Assembly (NCBI GenBank): GCA_963693285.1
Contig: OY848917.1
Coordinates: forward strand, 24,000,245 to 24,064,244
Origin: Xestospongia muta
Lineage: Eukaryota; Porifera; Demospongiae; Haplosclerida; Petrosiidae
Length of the DNA: 64,000 nt
Direction of reading: 5' to 3'
Made by a program: the position numbers and the translations under genes. Below the pieces are notes generated by a model. It searched no databases, was not told where the DNA came from, and worked only from the letters and a program-made list of their open reading frames with translations. Of the stretch, positions 14,001 to 23,006 are shown piece by piece (the stretch's first letter is position 1; every line of letters starts with the position of its first letter).

Positions 14001-15464
14001 CATCTAGCGGCCTCCTTGAAGTCACAAAAACTTGGCAATTTGCCTCGTTATTAGGTCTGCCATGTAAATTCTATAGAATCATCTTTAATGAGAGTGAAAC
14101 TTGAAATGTTGGACAATGATAGATAATGTAGATAGTAGTGATTCTTGATCAGAGCAATTGCCCATTGTATGTTTGTCTGACAGTGCAACTAAAATGCACA
14201 CTAGAGAATACATCTCGTAAACTATTTGAGTCACTAACCAACATTTTTAAGAAAAAAGGCAGAATTACATTAAGGATACCATTAACATGATATAAGAGGA
14301 CAGAATGGAGTAGGTTGGGCGATATTTAGATAATAACACTCGTTATCAATCACGTTTTGTACCAAGTTCCTTAGATGAGTTATTTCATAATTGTTGTGTT
14401 ATTAATGCCCTTCAAAAGGTTTTTAGTAGTAGGTAAGCTAGTCCAACAAGCTACAAGCTAAGTTTGATCTTTTGTTAGTGCATAGCTTCATGTTATTAGC
14501 ATCTATAATAAATGTGCATATTAAATTGATAACTAGATAAAACGTATTGAAATCTGCTACATGGCCCATCAATGGAAAGTGGAATTATAATACACTTGCT
14601 TCTCTGTCAAAAATTCCTTTCCAATGTAATATAACTTGATGATGTAATAATTATCACATGAAAGTGCAAACACAAACACACACATGCACATAGAAATTCC
14701 TCTTCAACTTTAATTAACCATAATTTAAATCATGTTTATACATTAAATGTACATATATTATATACCTCTGAGAAGATTTTTCAATGTTAGTAGGAATTGA
14801 CGTGTAGCAAATTGCACATCATTTGATATCCAACTGTCAACAGTGGACAAGAAAGTATCAGCTAGCCCCCTGTCGCATGTTGTTGCAGTTTGAAGAATCT
14901 ATAGTGATATGTTATCTTTAATGATATATATATATTTATATTATATAGATATTTTTGGTTACAAACCTGTTGAATTCCCTGTTCATTCCAGAAATCACTT
15001 AAGCCAAAAACTTCAAAGGCAAGGCAATTCAAGTTAGTGTCACTCAAAAGAATATCATTACAGAATCCATTATCAGTATAACAGGATTGATGACTATTGA
15101 AAGCAATTGTTTGCAATTGACTGCATGTTCCATTTGAGTTGTAGACATTGCTGTTCAAAATGGCTTTCATAAGGCAACTTTTCACATTCTTACCCCAAGT
15201 TAGACCCTATATGAAATTACTAAAAATTATACAAAAAAAACGCTAAATACTTACAGCAGTTGTGAAACAACTTTGATTACTTGATAAATAGTGACAGTAT
15301 CTGTCACCATAGGCAAGAGGATATCCATTAGTATCACATTGAAATCTTGGCTCTACACACTGAGTATAGAAGTCACAGTTACCATCATTAGCTAGAGCTG
15401 TACAGTCCTGAGCTTGGCCAGTAACCGTCAGACAGAGCACCACAGCAATCACGAATAGCGTCAT
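42..15464 (-). CDS. Gene A: secreted multidomain protein (stanniocalcin-like head, IgGFc-binding x2, Kunitz x2, 8-Cys modules, SMB-like/mucin tail), 3' end outside window
   Basis: I assembled 20 exons by hand from open reading frames, conserved acceptor AG and donor GT sites, and phase. Exons 1-3 are 210, 240 and 133 nt; every later exon has a length divisible by 3 and begins and ends in phase 1. The predicted product has a signal peptide and Cys-rich extracellular modules only, with no membrane segment seen in the window, so it is probably secreted or part of the extracellular matrix or mucus. Known roles of the families are mucin-like adhesion (IgGFc-binding), protease inhibition or scaffolding (Kunitz) and matrix protein binding (SMB). 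No exon has an internal stop, unlike the paralogous gene B. The join across the 4.9-kb intron between exons 3 and 4 is inferred from phase and from the same order in gene B; two separate genes remain possible. Confidence 0.7.
300..520 (-). pseudogene. Decayed linker exons of gene A
   Basis: Around 305-365 and 430-510 the sequence resembles a Ser/Thr linker exon and the Gly/Ser linker of exon 13. The second reads TSGSGSGYLPKSGIGSG-like on the minus strand, but acceptor AG and donor GT are missing. The same decay is seen in gene B near 24300-24350 and 25030-25110, so it predates or was shared by the duplication. Confidence 0.4.
619..723 (-). CDS. Gene A exon 19: Ser/Thr-rich linker
   Basis: This 35-codon phase 1/1 exon encodes LTGSTHLPRSSSLSSSIVSS and TPTDTVG before GTAAGA; acceptor TATATAG. 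Between exons 18 and 19 lies 1.15 kb of intron with no other exon seen. Confidence 0.55.
1878..2072 (-). CDS. Gene A exon 18: somatomedin-B-like module (duplicate of exon 16)
   Basis: This 65-codon phase 1/1 exon has SPPCSSNGCYCDANC and NDCCSDIADIGC. Acceptor TTTTAG, donor GTAAGA. Compared with exon 16 only a handful of codons differ. Confidence 0.75.
2120..2224 (-). CDS. Gene A exon 17: Ser/Thr-rich linker (duplicate of exon 15)
   Basis: This 35-codon phase 1/1 exon is close to exon 15 and ends with TPTPNVAPG before GTAAAT. The corresponding position is absent from gene B, so this exon pair is a gene-A-specific duplication or a gene-B loss. Confidence 0.6.
2583..2777 (-). CDS. Gene A exon 16: somatomedin-B-like module
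   Basis: This 65-codon phase 1/1 exon has SCLALNLSYSGCC, SPPCENNGCRCDQNC, NNCCNDIADIGC and a Ser/Thr/Pro tail ending TDTPG at the GTAAGA donor. It is nearly identical to exon 18 and to gene B 27182-27376. Confidence 0.75.
2830..2934 (-). CDS. Gene A exon 15: Ser/Thr-rich linker
   Basis: This 35-codon phase 1/1 exon (TTTTAG acceptor, GTAAAT donor) encodes TPSSSTSSTIF followed by a Ser run and TPTPNVAS. Together with exon 16 it forms a pair duplicated as exons 17-18. Confidence 0.6.
3125..3229 (-). CDS. Gene A exon 14: Ser/Thr-rich linker
   Basis: This 35-codon phase 1/1 exon with TATATAG acceptor and GTAAGT donor encodes a mucin-like stretch including SSSLSSSLITPTPTVSP. The gene B counterpart is 27698-27802. 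Confidence 0.6.
4262..4315 (-). CDS. Gene A exon 13: short Gly/Ser linker
   Basis: This 18-codon phase 1/1 exon encodes SASGSGFFHETGGSDLN between a TATACAG acceptor and a GTAAGA donor. It is conserved in gene B (28847-28900), and shorter relatives occur in gene C. Confidence 0.5.
4443..4625 (-). CDS. Gene A exon 12: somatomedin-B-like module
   Basis: This 61-codon phase 1/1 exon starts SCLALNLSYSGCC and contains CSNHGCYCDDNC and NDCCSDIADIGC, followed by a short Pro/Thr tail. The CxCDxxC...DCCxDI...C core is that of somatomedin-B domains. There are ten Cys instead of the usual eight. Confidence 0.75.
4681..4746 (-). CDS. Gene A exon 11: short Ser/Thr/Pro linker
   Basis: This 22-codon phase 1/1 exon encodes a Thr/Ser/Pro-rich linker (YTLTSSPHLPTPTPIPE), flanked by ATCACAG and GTAGTT. 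It is likely O-glycosylated. Its counterpart in gene B is 29276-29341. Confidence 0.6.
4850..5025. repeat. Compound microsatellite (CATA/TA/CA)
   Basis: Runs of CATA, then TA, then CA repeats lie in the intron between exons 10 and 11 of gene A. A shorter equivalent is at 29460-29530 in gene B. The long open frames read through it on both strands are an artefact of repeat periodicity. Confidence 0.95.
5321..5476 (-). CDS. Gene A exon 10: 8-Cys module 3
   Basis: This 52-codon phase 1/1 exon encodes CSFSQPNKKC, DIC, SVC, YPDAVC, DECTDC and a final NDC, the third 8-Cys module. Acceptor AATATAG, donor GTGAGT. It follows the Kunitz exon just as exon 6 follows exon 5, showing that the IgGFc-Kunitz-8-Cys block is a repeated unit. 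Confidence 0.68.
5582..5740 (-). CDS. Gene A exon 9: second Kunitz domain
   Basis: This 53-codon phase 1/1 exon has the six Kunitz Cys (ICRL, GSC, SQCELF, YGGC, TEC, NLC) plus RWFFN and YGGCHGNRNQF. The P1 residue after the second Cys is Glu, which argues against trypsin-like targets. Acceptor TTCTAG, donor GTGAGT. Confidence 0.85.
5874..7199 (-). CDS. Gene A exon 8: second IgGFc-binding domain
   Basis: This 1326-nt exon (442 codons, phase 1/1) is very similar to exon 4 with the same hallmark order (NSEFFVGFYEHVHGS, YLALPC, DLTGTKIISDSPLTIISGHE, TWGKTFLLPP). It starts after a CATCATAG acceptor and ends at NIPRSNG before GTAATT. The open frame extending upstream to 7371 is intron read-through. 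The two domains presumably arose by duplication of one exon together with its flanking Kunitz and 8-Cys exons. Confidence 0.87.
7818..7976 (-). CDS. Gene A exon 7: 8-Cys module 2
   Basis: This 53-codon phase 1/1 exon runs from an ATTAG acceptor to a GTAAGT donor. It repeats the 8-Cys pattern of exon 6: SCPPGK, YCPNNTC, QTC, FPDAEC, DNCGQC and a terminal DQC. The gene B counterpart is frameshifted by one base. Confidence 0.68.
8018..8182 (-). CDS. Gene A exon 6: 8-Cys module 1
   Basis: This 55-codon phase 1/1 exon encodes a small module with eight Cys: KC, QC, ENPC, VIC, IPDAIC, SNCGQC and a final SSC, with an AHFFNASG loop before the last one. The same spacing recurs in exons 7 and 10. I do not have a certain family name; the NPC...CP..PDA.C...CGQC..FF pattern often accompanies Kunitz domains in invertebrate secreted proteins. 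Acceptor GACAG and donor GTAAGT are clear. Confidence 0.7.
8260..8418 (-). CDS. Gene A exon 5: first Kunitz (BPTI) domain
   Basis: This 53-codon phase 1/1 exon encodes one complete Kunitz module. The six canonical Cys are present (CLSL, GPC, GRCQQF, YGGC, HNC, HRC) along with RWYYN and the GGCNGSQNNF core. The residue after the second Cys (the P1 position) is Thr rather than Lys or Arg, so classic trypsin inhibition is unlikely. An additional Cys follows RWYYN and is absent from the gene B copy. Confidence 0.88.
8556..9893 (-). CDS. Gene A exon 4: first IgGFc-binding domain
   Basis: A single 1338-nt exon (446 codons, phase 1/1) encodes a whole IgGFc-binding N-terminal-type domain as known from FCGBP-like mucus proteins. 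Hallmarks in order are NSEFFVGFYEHVHGS, KGLKVYSLSSEPISVIAYS, YLALPC, YYVVSTLG, SQFMIIGCLNNSNVTIIP, DLTGTKIISDSPLTIISGHE, QLTPTITWGKTFLLPP and SYKVIATNNKT. The exon ends at the conserved NIPRSNG before GTAATT. The acceptor TTTTAG at 9894-9895 fixes the start; the upstream open frame is intron. Confidence 0.88.
10104..11060. repeat. Tandem duplication inside gene A intron (two units of about 0.5 kb)
   Basis: The block starting near 10105 (tcagcatcatcacatcata...) recurs from about 10604 with the same order of sub-blocks, including the pair gttaactccaatta. Gene B has a single copy at about 34575-35040, so the doubling happened in gene A after the genes split, or one unit was lost from B. Confidence 0.7.
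12149..12882. mobile_element. 734-bp TA-flanked DNA transposon (non-autonomous) in gene A intron
   Basis: The ends are inverted: left TACTCTGTCCGAATTGAG and right, read on the minus strand, TACTCTGTCCGAGTTGAG, about 24 of 25 matching. TA dinucleotides flank it (12147-12148 and 12883-12884). Gene B has the uninterrupted site gtttat-TA-gtgcac at 36195-36208, so the insertion boundaries are exact. No transposase frame is evident. TA target duplication and short inverted ends point to a Tc1/mariner-like or related superfamily. Confidence 0.88.
14766..14898 (-). CDS. Gene A exon 3: C-terminal part of stanniocalcin-like domain
   Basis: This 133-nt exon (acceptor CTATAG, donor GTATAT) shifts the phase from 0 to 1, which is what all downstream module exons need. 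It encodes LQTATTCDRGLADTFLSTV and then a helical-looking DSWISND segment ending near LLR. It has a 133-nt counterpart in gene B at 38411-38543. Confidence 0.6.
14967..15206 (-). CDS. Gene A exon 2: stanniocalcin-like domain, middle part
   Basis: This 240-nt exon in phase 0/0 follows a TATAG acceptor and ends before GTTTGT. It encodes a segment with KSCLMKAIL, a C-S-Q-L-Q stretch, SHQSCYTDNGFC and later LNCLAFEVFG. Regular Cys spacing with the SHxxCYxxxGFC motif is the main reason for calling a stanniocalcin-like fold. The exon is intact here; its gene B counterpart has two in-frame stops. Confidence 0.65.
15255..15464 (-). CDS. Gene A exon 1: signal peptide and start of stanniocalcin-like domain
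   Basis: The ATG at 15464 opens a 70-codon exon. It begins with a hydrophobic leader (MTLFVIAVVLCLTVTGQAQ), a good secretory signal with likely cleavage near AQ-DC. The mature part follows a CxALANDGxCDFYxxC pattern and then the GYPLAYGDRYC segment typical, as I recall it, of stanniocalcin-like proteins. The donor is GTAAGT at 15254, in phase 0. The start is chosen because it is the only ATG in front of a signal peptide. Confidence 0.75.
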
Positions 15465-15999
15465 GATTAATGCTATGTTGTTTGACAGTTGAATAGTTTT
15501 AATTAGTTAATCTGGTTCCCAGACGCCCACTCTTTTCTCGTATCGAGGCACATTTTGGCCAAAATCTATGACATCATTAATCAGCCGCATAAATAATTAT
15601 TATTCTTGAAAATTAAAGAAAAGGTAGGACTGAAATTTTTAAAGTAAAGAATTTAGTCCTTGGAGCGAATACAACGTGTAACAGTTACTGCTTCCTGCGA
15701 TTTCTGGAGCTAAAATCTTTAACTGAGGTAGATGTGTTGACTCTAGTGACGTCATATTTTTAAAAATAAACGATGATGTTACAAGAAGAAATTTTGATAG
15801 TCACTAGGTGCCCTTTCTCGCATTAATTAAGCGAATGGACGTCTGCATAGAACAAAATAAACTATAATTTGTATTCTTGCCAAAAGTTAATTAGTCCTTT
15901 AACATAACTTTGGGGTTTGGGTTGGAAGTTTAGATTAGTAGATCAAATGTGTTAAACTTAAAGTATTTATGATGTATTTTACACAATTATGAAATAGCT

Positions 16000-16125
16000 T
16001 TACAAATACAAGTACAAGTACAAATACTACTTAATTCATAAAGTGAAATACAAATACAAATACGAATACTTAAAATAGTGTATTTAAATACAACTAAATA
16101 CAAATACTAATGTATTTGACCCCAA
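16000..16125. repeat. AAATAC/ACAAGT simple repeat
   Basis: Repeated tacaaatac and tacaagtac words form a degenerate short-period repeat with no coding potential. Confidence 0.7.
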
Positions 16126-16129
16126 GCCT

Positions 16130-16530
16130 GGTTGAAACATAACTTTGTGTCTGTGAATGCATTATTGCTAAAATAACTATTCATTTAACCAATCAAAAAC
16201 GTCAGCTGATCATCAAATCATCAGATATAGATACTATGATTGTCATAACTGCCATGCGTTTTTTATGATAAGAACAAACCAACACTACAAATTTATGATA
16301 GGAGTAGATAAGAGTATATGATGATTATATGTAATATAGTAGTGTATATTTTAGTATATACAATATAGAACTATACTGAACTTGTTTTTAGGGTAAGATA
16401 ATATATATTTATGCATTGTTATATATACAAGGGAGTGTACTCCTGTCACAGCTTTGCTCTCTTTGTTCCCATATTTCAAATTCAACAGTTATGACAAGAG
16501 TCTATTGGGACTGCCACAATACATCATTTA
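16130..16530. repeat. Dispersed repeat pair, member 1
   Basis: It shares ordered blocks with 18940-19320, including cagctgat, gatactatgattg, ggagtgta-ctcctgtca and ctttgctctctttg. No coding content is seen. Confidence 0.6.
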
Positions 16531-17599
16531 TAGATAATCTTAAACAATTTTAAAAGCAATGAGGAAATATATTTTTACATGTTTATATATTTTATGTTAT
16601 GTGTAACATAAAACTTAAGTAGATTGCATATATAACAATTACATATATATTTAATATTTGACATATAATCATTATAGTATATAAAATGTATGTGAATATA
16701 TAGTTGATGTACAAATGTACACAGCATATAATCATCGTGGATTATAATACATACATATATCCATTTTATATGTTTGTCTAGTCTGCTTACTAGTGATCAT
16801 TTATAACTGGCTGTGCATTTATCTTTTTATAAAATTGGTTGCTTTAATAGTGATCATAGCAATATATAATACTTCTAGGTTGTAATTAATTTAGGTAATT
16901 AGCTAGAATAGCAATGTGATAATAGTGAAAGGAATTAGTAATTGCATTGTTTATATTATGTGCATAAAAATCTATGTATTCCAGTTTAGTCAGTTATGAC
17001 ATAAACTATAAATGATAACAAAAGGTTTAAATTTATGTGATAAATAAAGTGATTACCCCATTGTTTATATATATACACGAACAATATATGTGTATACCTT
17101 GACTTTGCCAAAATTTTTATATTCTTTTCTCTAGCTATATGTTTATTCAATTTTGTAGGCAATACAGTATATTATGTGGTGATCAAACATATCATTATAG
17201 TGCTGATATCAAAGACTTGTGTAAGCCAATAATTACTAAGAGGTATGTTGGTTCAGTGCTAACTGTAATCATTGGATATTACTTAAAAGACTAAGACTAT
17301 TAAGGTATGTAATTAAAATAATTGTTAATATCAGATCATAACATAAATAATGTTTTCTTCTATTTTGAAACTCTTGCATGATATACTACAATACAAATAA
17401 TAGTCGAGCATTTATGATACTTTTATTTCAACTTACAAAATGATATAAGTATAGCAAATACTTCATTGGAATATAGCAACAAATACATAGTAATAAAAAT
17501 AAAGTAACTAGTACTATTAATCCCAGTGAATAACTAAGAAAATATTCTCCGATTTTTTTACAGCAAATCTTCATGAGTAATAGAGTCTAAAGTGAACAA

Positions 17600-18258
17600 A
17601 AAGAAAGAAAGCCATGATAGAACAAGTTGACTCAGAAGAATTTAGTGAAGGAGATAGTGTGTTTGTTCAAAATTATAGAAACAGTCATAAATGAACAGAA
17701 GAACTATTTCCAAAAAATTAAGTCATACATCATACTTCATTAAAACTAGCAACAGTTTAATTTAGGAGACACATTAATCAGATACATAAAAGGACATCAT
17801 CATTAGCCACAAAAATGGTCAAATTTGATATGTCATTTGACAGTTTTCCTGAAGTTATATTCAATTGTATCACTAGATCCAAGTCCTAAACTTAGACAAT
17901 TGACTAGAATTTGTAAACGTCCTGAAGGATAGTTCTGTTATAAGTCGGAGGAGTGTGCTGCATTATTTATACTGTAATCATTATTCATGCTTCATTGTAT
18001 TAAGTTTAGTTAGTAAATGCTGTGTAAAGTTTCATTCTTATAATCATGTTTGATACCTTAATTATCCAATGTATCCTTATATACAAATTGTTTATGTTAC
18101 TGTCCCATACTTTGATTGTTATATTTATATCTTTAAAGTTATTAACTATATAAAGGTCAATACAGGACATACTAATAGGACAATATATTGAGGGTCTATC
18201 TAGAATATGTAAACACAATAAAATAAACAAAAAACTCATTATCCAATTGTTAGTACAC
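17600..18258 (+). mobile_element. Gypsy-like retroelement tail with 3' LTR (copy i)
   Basis: From 17605 the plus strand resembles the end of a retroviral-type integrase (a SEGDSVFVQNYR-like segment) with stops. A purine-rich stretch (taagtcggaggag) precedes a probable LTR from 17954 (TGTGCTG...) to about 18257 (...TAGTACA). The same tail occurs at 23390-23896, 45347-45650 and 57360-58005. The LTR ends directly against a decayed 8-Cys exon. Confidence 0.55.
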
Positions 18259-18259
18259 A

Positions 18260-18437
18260 CTAATACAACTAACTACTTGTTATATCATCACCAGAAGAAT
18301 TAAAGAGACTAGCTGAACATACATTGACCAAAATTTGATGGTACGCATATAGGATCAGGTATGTTTGGACATTGTGCTGTGTCACATGGATTTTCTAGAC
18401 ATTGTACCACTTGAACATAATTCTTGCACTTTACACC
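18260..18437 (-). pseudogene. Broken 8-Cys module exon (copy i)
   Basis: Read on the minus strand after a GACAG acceptor it begins VKCKNYVQVVQCLENPC and matches exon 6 of gene A. It then loses a Cys (SNFGQC) and shifts frame. It abuts the LTR at its downstream end. Confidence 0.65.
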
Positions 18438-18499
18438 TGTCATAACAAAAGTATTAAATTAAAATAATGTTTATGTAATTGGAAAAGGTTTGAATTCCC

Positions 18500-21400
18500 A
18501 ACATCAGTAATTTGAAGTTTATGATAATTTTGTTACAGAAGTTGATGGAATCCACATTTTAGATATAGCATTTTTGCTATATATATGTTTAAATATGAAA
18601 TATGTTTGTCGCAAATGTGTTAATAATATATACTTTGACCATGAAAGTAGTTACTTCCCATTTAATTCTAATTCCTAGATTCAGGGAAGAAACTTGAGTC
18701 AAATTTATATTTTTAAGTGGAGTCTAGTAACATTTTTGAAGTATAAAACATTTAACTACTATGCGAAACCACTCCCATTAGAGATTAAAAATTGTATGAT
18801 TACTTTACCAGAATACATGAAATCTATGAAATCATCAGCCTCGCGAATATTACTGTTAGAAATCAAAAGTGTGACTGAAAATGCAAAAATATAGTTCTAA
18901 AGACAGATATTCTATAAGACTATAACATTATATTCTACTATGCCTGTGAATACATCACTGCTAAAATGATTATATAACTAATTGGAAAGTCAGCTGATAT
19001 TTATATCAGCAGATGGATACTATGATTGACATAACTACCACAATTTAATTTATGAAAACAACAAACAAACACTGCAAATTCTATGTTAGTAGTAAAGAGT
19101 ATATAATGATTACAGTAGTGAGTGTTTAAATATATACAGCACAAAAATGTACTGATGAAAGGTCAAGATAGTACATTTACACACTTATATATATATATAA
19201 TTATATATAAATATGTATGTACATGGGGAGTGTATACCTGTCATGACTTTGCTCTCTTTGGTATCGTGCTTTCACATATAACAGTCATGACAAGAATATA
19301 TTAGGACTATCACAAATAGTTGCCTTATTGCTAAAACAATGAATCAGTGTCAAATGCAGATATTGACAACTCAGCTTTGTGAAATGCATTAAACCTCTGA
19401 CAATACTGCATAGATATTGAAATTGAGTTATTACATTAATTACATATACAGTGTGAATTTTTAATTACACTACTAAGTGTGTGATTTAGTAGTACATACT
19501 TGAGTGACTACTATGGAACAATACAAAAACATGACTGAACCAAAGACAAAAACTATGATGAAACTGTATATCACATACATATATCACTATAATTGCATAC
19601 ATGTGAGAAACCAATATTTGAATCTGTTAAATTACATAATTATATAATTAACTAAAGTTCAAACTACTTTTACAGCATTTCATAATATGCTTAGACACTC
19701 CATTACAATCTTTGTATTGGAATGGTAAAGCCACATTTTTTGAAGTATTGATGTATTCTAGCTCAAATCATAACACTATTACTAATGTGAGTTTGATCAT
19801 TTCATGATTGTCACTCACATGCATTACTATAGCATGACATCATATCTTTTCTCATATACAATTATATGCCAAATATATGTACATAGTATATACAATGTAT
19901 GTAACGTATGTACATATATCTGACATATAATTATTGTAGAATATAAACATAACATAACATAAAAATATGTAATATAATCATATGTATGCTTAAAACATTG
20001 CTCATTAGTGATTACTATAACAATCCGATAATGGAATACACCATCATCTATATCAACACATATTTCACTATACCTGTATTGTATATGTATTCATGCACAC
20101 ATTATATATTTTAAAAATACAAATACAAGACCTGTCTCCAAATTTGGGAATTGGTATTATGATGGGACATTTCCATTATAATGGAATGGATGCAGAAGTG
20201 ATAGAAAGTGTAAAAAAGCATGTGAATGGTAGTTTTGAGGTAGCAGCATATGACTTAAATATATGTAGTCAAATGCTGTTAGGGCTTTGAGACTTTTCGG
20301 TGTCAAGACTAGAGAGGTGGTGGAATATTTCTTTGACACTAATAGAGGCTGAATTGGGTAGTAGAGTGAGAGTATCTAACAGAGGTCTCACAAATGAGTT
20401 GTTTGCGAATGTATTGTTGAAGAAAGTATTAAAAAGATCACATTATAGACAGGGTTAGACTCTTGCAGATTGTTATAGTTAACAGCAGAAATATGTTATG
20501 AGTGAATTTTAGATAGCAGAGATGTCTTGACTTTGTCATTTACAAAAGTAGAGGTTTGGTGACCATATATTCATTTTTGGCCCTGTATTCTTCTATCAGT
20601 ATGCCCTTTAGTTTGGCTAGTAAATAAAGGAATTGATGATACCTTTTAATATTACCACTTTTGTATAGTTTTGTTTTTGTAGAGTTTGTTTTACATAGGG
20701 ACTGAACAATTTAGGAATGAAGATCTCTTGCATGCAAATTTAAAGATGAAGTTGTCACATGCTTCAGTAATTGTGTTACACAAGGTTTCCAGGACAAGCC
20801 ATGGACATATTATGTGAAGCACATCTTAAAGTCGATGTCACAGAAACAATTTTTTTAAAATGCCAGTCAGGAAGCAAGAAATTGTACAAAGCATAGGCAT
20901 GAAGGATAAGGTTATGAATAAAAGAAAGAGGATGACAAAATGATCAGACAGAATTGAGGTTGTTCTGTTTAAGTATAGATTATAAACCTTGTCTGTATCA
21001 ACAGTAAACAGAATGTCTAATGTGTTTTCTTTGTTGTGAGTTGGATCTGATATGAGCTGATAAATGTTGCTATTATAGTTATTATATCATATCATATCAT
21101 AGTTTTAAAAAGAAAGTAGGTTGAATGGATAAAGCAGAGAGTGAGGACTATTTAATATCTGGCAAATTAAAGACCCAAAATGATGCAATTAAAGGACAAA
21201 AGTAAGTCACTGATGTACTTCAGTAAAGATAGATGGTAGCAGACATCTGCTGCATGCAAGACATATATGCAAGAAATGGTGAGATGAGGTATATAAGTAT
21301 TGCATTAATTTCAATGCTTAGAGAAGACTAAAAAATTTTGTTCATATAAATGATTTGAGAAATATTAATACTCCATCACCTCAAGTGGATTGATCATGAT

Positions 21401-21985
21401 GATAGACAATATACTCATTAGGAGTAATTTGATTGTCATAAATAAATGGAGTTAAAAATGTCTAATGATAAAAATATGTCATAGTCAACACAATGAAAAA
21501 ATTAGAACAATGTAGAAACCTTGTTAAGAACGTTTCTATACTTTCGGTAGCCAATATTTAGATACTTGATATTTTTAAGGTGTATTTTTGACTTTGGAGT
21601 TAGTAAATGTTGAACATTGATCACAAAGGTGCTTACTTAGTTTGGAACAAAAATACAAGATGTAGAGTGAGTTATGAAGGAGTTCGACTGGTACATCAAA
21701 AGAAGATTATGAAATCAGTTTTGAACAAGTACAATCTTGTATTTGAACAAGGTCTAGGGTAGTTAAAGGTGTGAATGTAAAAATTCACACAACCATGGTA
21801 ATCCTACTTTTATAAAGCTTGCCCTCCCCTGAAGATTATCAGACCCTAAGTCAAAGCAGAATAAGATAGAGTAAAATGTGAAGGCATTATAGAGAAAGTA
21901 GTGGATTGCCAATAGAGAAAACAAACAAGGAGATAATACAACTACTTTCAACAAAGCATGTAAACTCAATTCCTAGAACCATTAC
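18500..21985. other. Intergenic DNA without a recognised gene
   Basis: This stretch holds the repeat at 18940-19320. A plus-strand stretch near 20150-20900 has interrupted coding-like frames (for example a segment with SFEVAAYDLNICSQMLLGL) that I cannot assign, and it is broken by many stops. It is probably an old transposon or pseudogene. Confidence 0.4.
18940..19320. repeat. Dispersed repeat pair, member 2
   Basis: Partner of 16130-16530, about 2.8 kb away in direct orientation, containing tatatatataattatatata-like tracts. Probably a small segmental duplication or an unclassified element. Confidence 0.55.
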
Positions 21986-21989
21986 CCAA

Positions 21990-22330
21990 AGTTGATGATT
22001 TTTCTTTTTTAGTGGTAGGAGTCTCTTTTACAAAAATAGATCTTTCATCTCCATATTAACAAGTCAAATTTGACCCAGTCACAACTATATACTACCATCA
22101 ACACACACAAAAGATTGTAAATGTATATCTACAAATGATTACTATTTACAATCAATTCAGTGCCATTAATATTTCAACATCTGATGAAAAACCTTCTTCA
22201 AGGACCACAGGTCATTGTAGTTGTCTAAATAGATGTTATATTAATCATGGACCATACTGAATTAGACCATATAGCAAACAAAAAAGTAGTGGAGACATTG
22301 TTACAAGCTAGAAAGAAAACTTATATGAGA
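21990..22330 (+). mobile_element. Decayed gypsy reverse transcriptase fragment
   Basis: The plus strand carries a recognisable but interrupted reverse-transcriptase stretch (YQQVKFDPV and nearby words), matching the start of the remnant at 56505-56700. Stops and frame changes make it non-functional. Confidence 0.5.
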
Positions 22331-22369
22331 AAAATCTACCTTCATACTAAAAGAGATACAATATCATTA

Positions 22370-22545
22370 GAATAAAATATCAAGGGCTTATCAGAAAACA
22401 TGTCAACCTAATATAAATAAACAAAAAAACTGTTACTATCCAATTCTTAGTACGTACTACAACTGCTAGTGATATTATCACCTGAAGTGTTAAAGAAATA
22501 AGCTGAACATCGACCACAACTTGATGGTATCTTTAGGTGGGAAGA
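22370..22545 (-). pseudogene. LTR end plus fragment of 8-Cys exon (copy ii)
   Basis: A short piece of the LTR (ending ttagtacgta) adjoins the terminal third of an 8-Cys exon on the minus strand (a CSAYFFNTSGDN-like segment). The rest of the exon is missing. Confidence 0.5.
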
Positions 22546-22609
22546 GTGTTCTTATTCTATAAATTATCTATGTTATTCGCTATACTTTCGATTAAATACA
22601 TTTATATCT

Positions 22610-22910
22610 TTAAAAGTTATTAACTTTATAAAGGTCAATACAACACAGATTATTAAGATAAAATATTGACGACCTTTTAAGAACACGTAAACCTATTATT
22701 AATAGACAAAAACTGTCATTTTACAATTGTTAGTTCATATACAACAGCTAGTGATATCATCACCAGTAGTATTAAAAAAATGAACTGAACATTGACCAAC
22801 TTGATGGTATACATATAGCATCAGGTATGTTAGGACATTGTGCTGTGTCACATGGATTATCTGGATATGGTACATCTTGAACATCCCTTTTACACATTAT
22901 ACCTGTTGCA
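22610..22910 (-). pseudogene. LTR fragment plus broken 8-Cys exon (copy iii)
   Basis: The exon begins after a caacag acceptor with IMCKRDVQDV and DNPCDTAQCPNIPDAIC. It then suffers a deletion that removes the NCGQC motif. LTR sequence lies at its lower-coordinate end (to about 22741). Confidence 0.55.
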
Positions 22911-23006
22911 ACAAAAGTATTAAATTAAAATATTGTGTTAATATATGTTAAATTTTTGATAAATTATCTGTTGTTTTCTGTCAATTCTAACAAGGCTACA
23001 AAACTT

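Larger units (their letters stand above)
9894..14765 (-). other. Large intron of gene A (no exon recognised)
   Basis: I see no exon with both splice sites and module homology here. The interval aligns by eye with the gene B intron 34379-38410, sharing many long blocks. Gene A has two additions: an internal tandem duplication (about 10104-11060) and a 734-bp transposon (12149-12882). Short open frames inside it have no recognisable content. Confidence 0.6.
15465..17600. other. 5' flank of gene A; no gene seen
   Basis: This interval should contain the gene A promoter, but I cannot point to a convincing TATA box or initiator. It holds a simple AAATAC-rich stretch (about 16000-16125) and one member of a dispersed repeat pair (16130-16530). 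The paralogous interval upstream of gene B is missing, deleted next to the CACTA element. Confidence 0.5.

Noticed and set aside
15465..15600. A core promoter directly upstream of gene A
   Set aside because: No convincing TATA or initiator motif could be singled out in AT-rich DNA, so I did not place a promoter feature.
20093..20290. 65-codon plus-strand open frame with SFEVAAYDLNICSQMLLGL
   Set aside because: It looks protein-derived but is followed by many stops and cannot be assigned to a family; treated as an unassigned relic.
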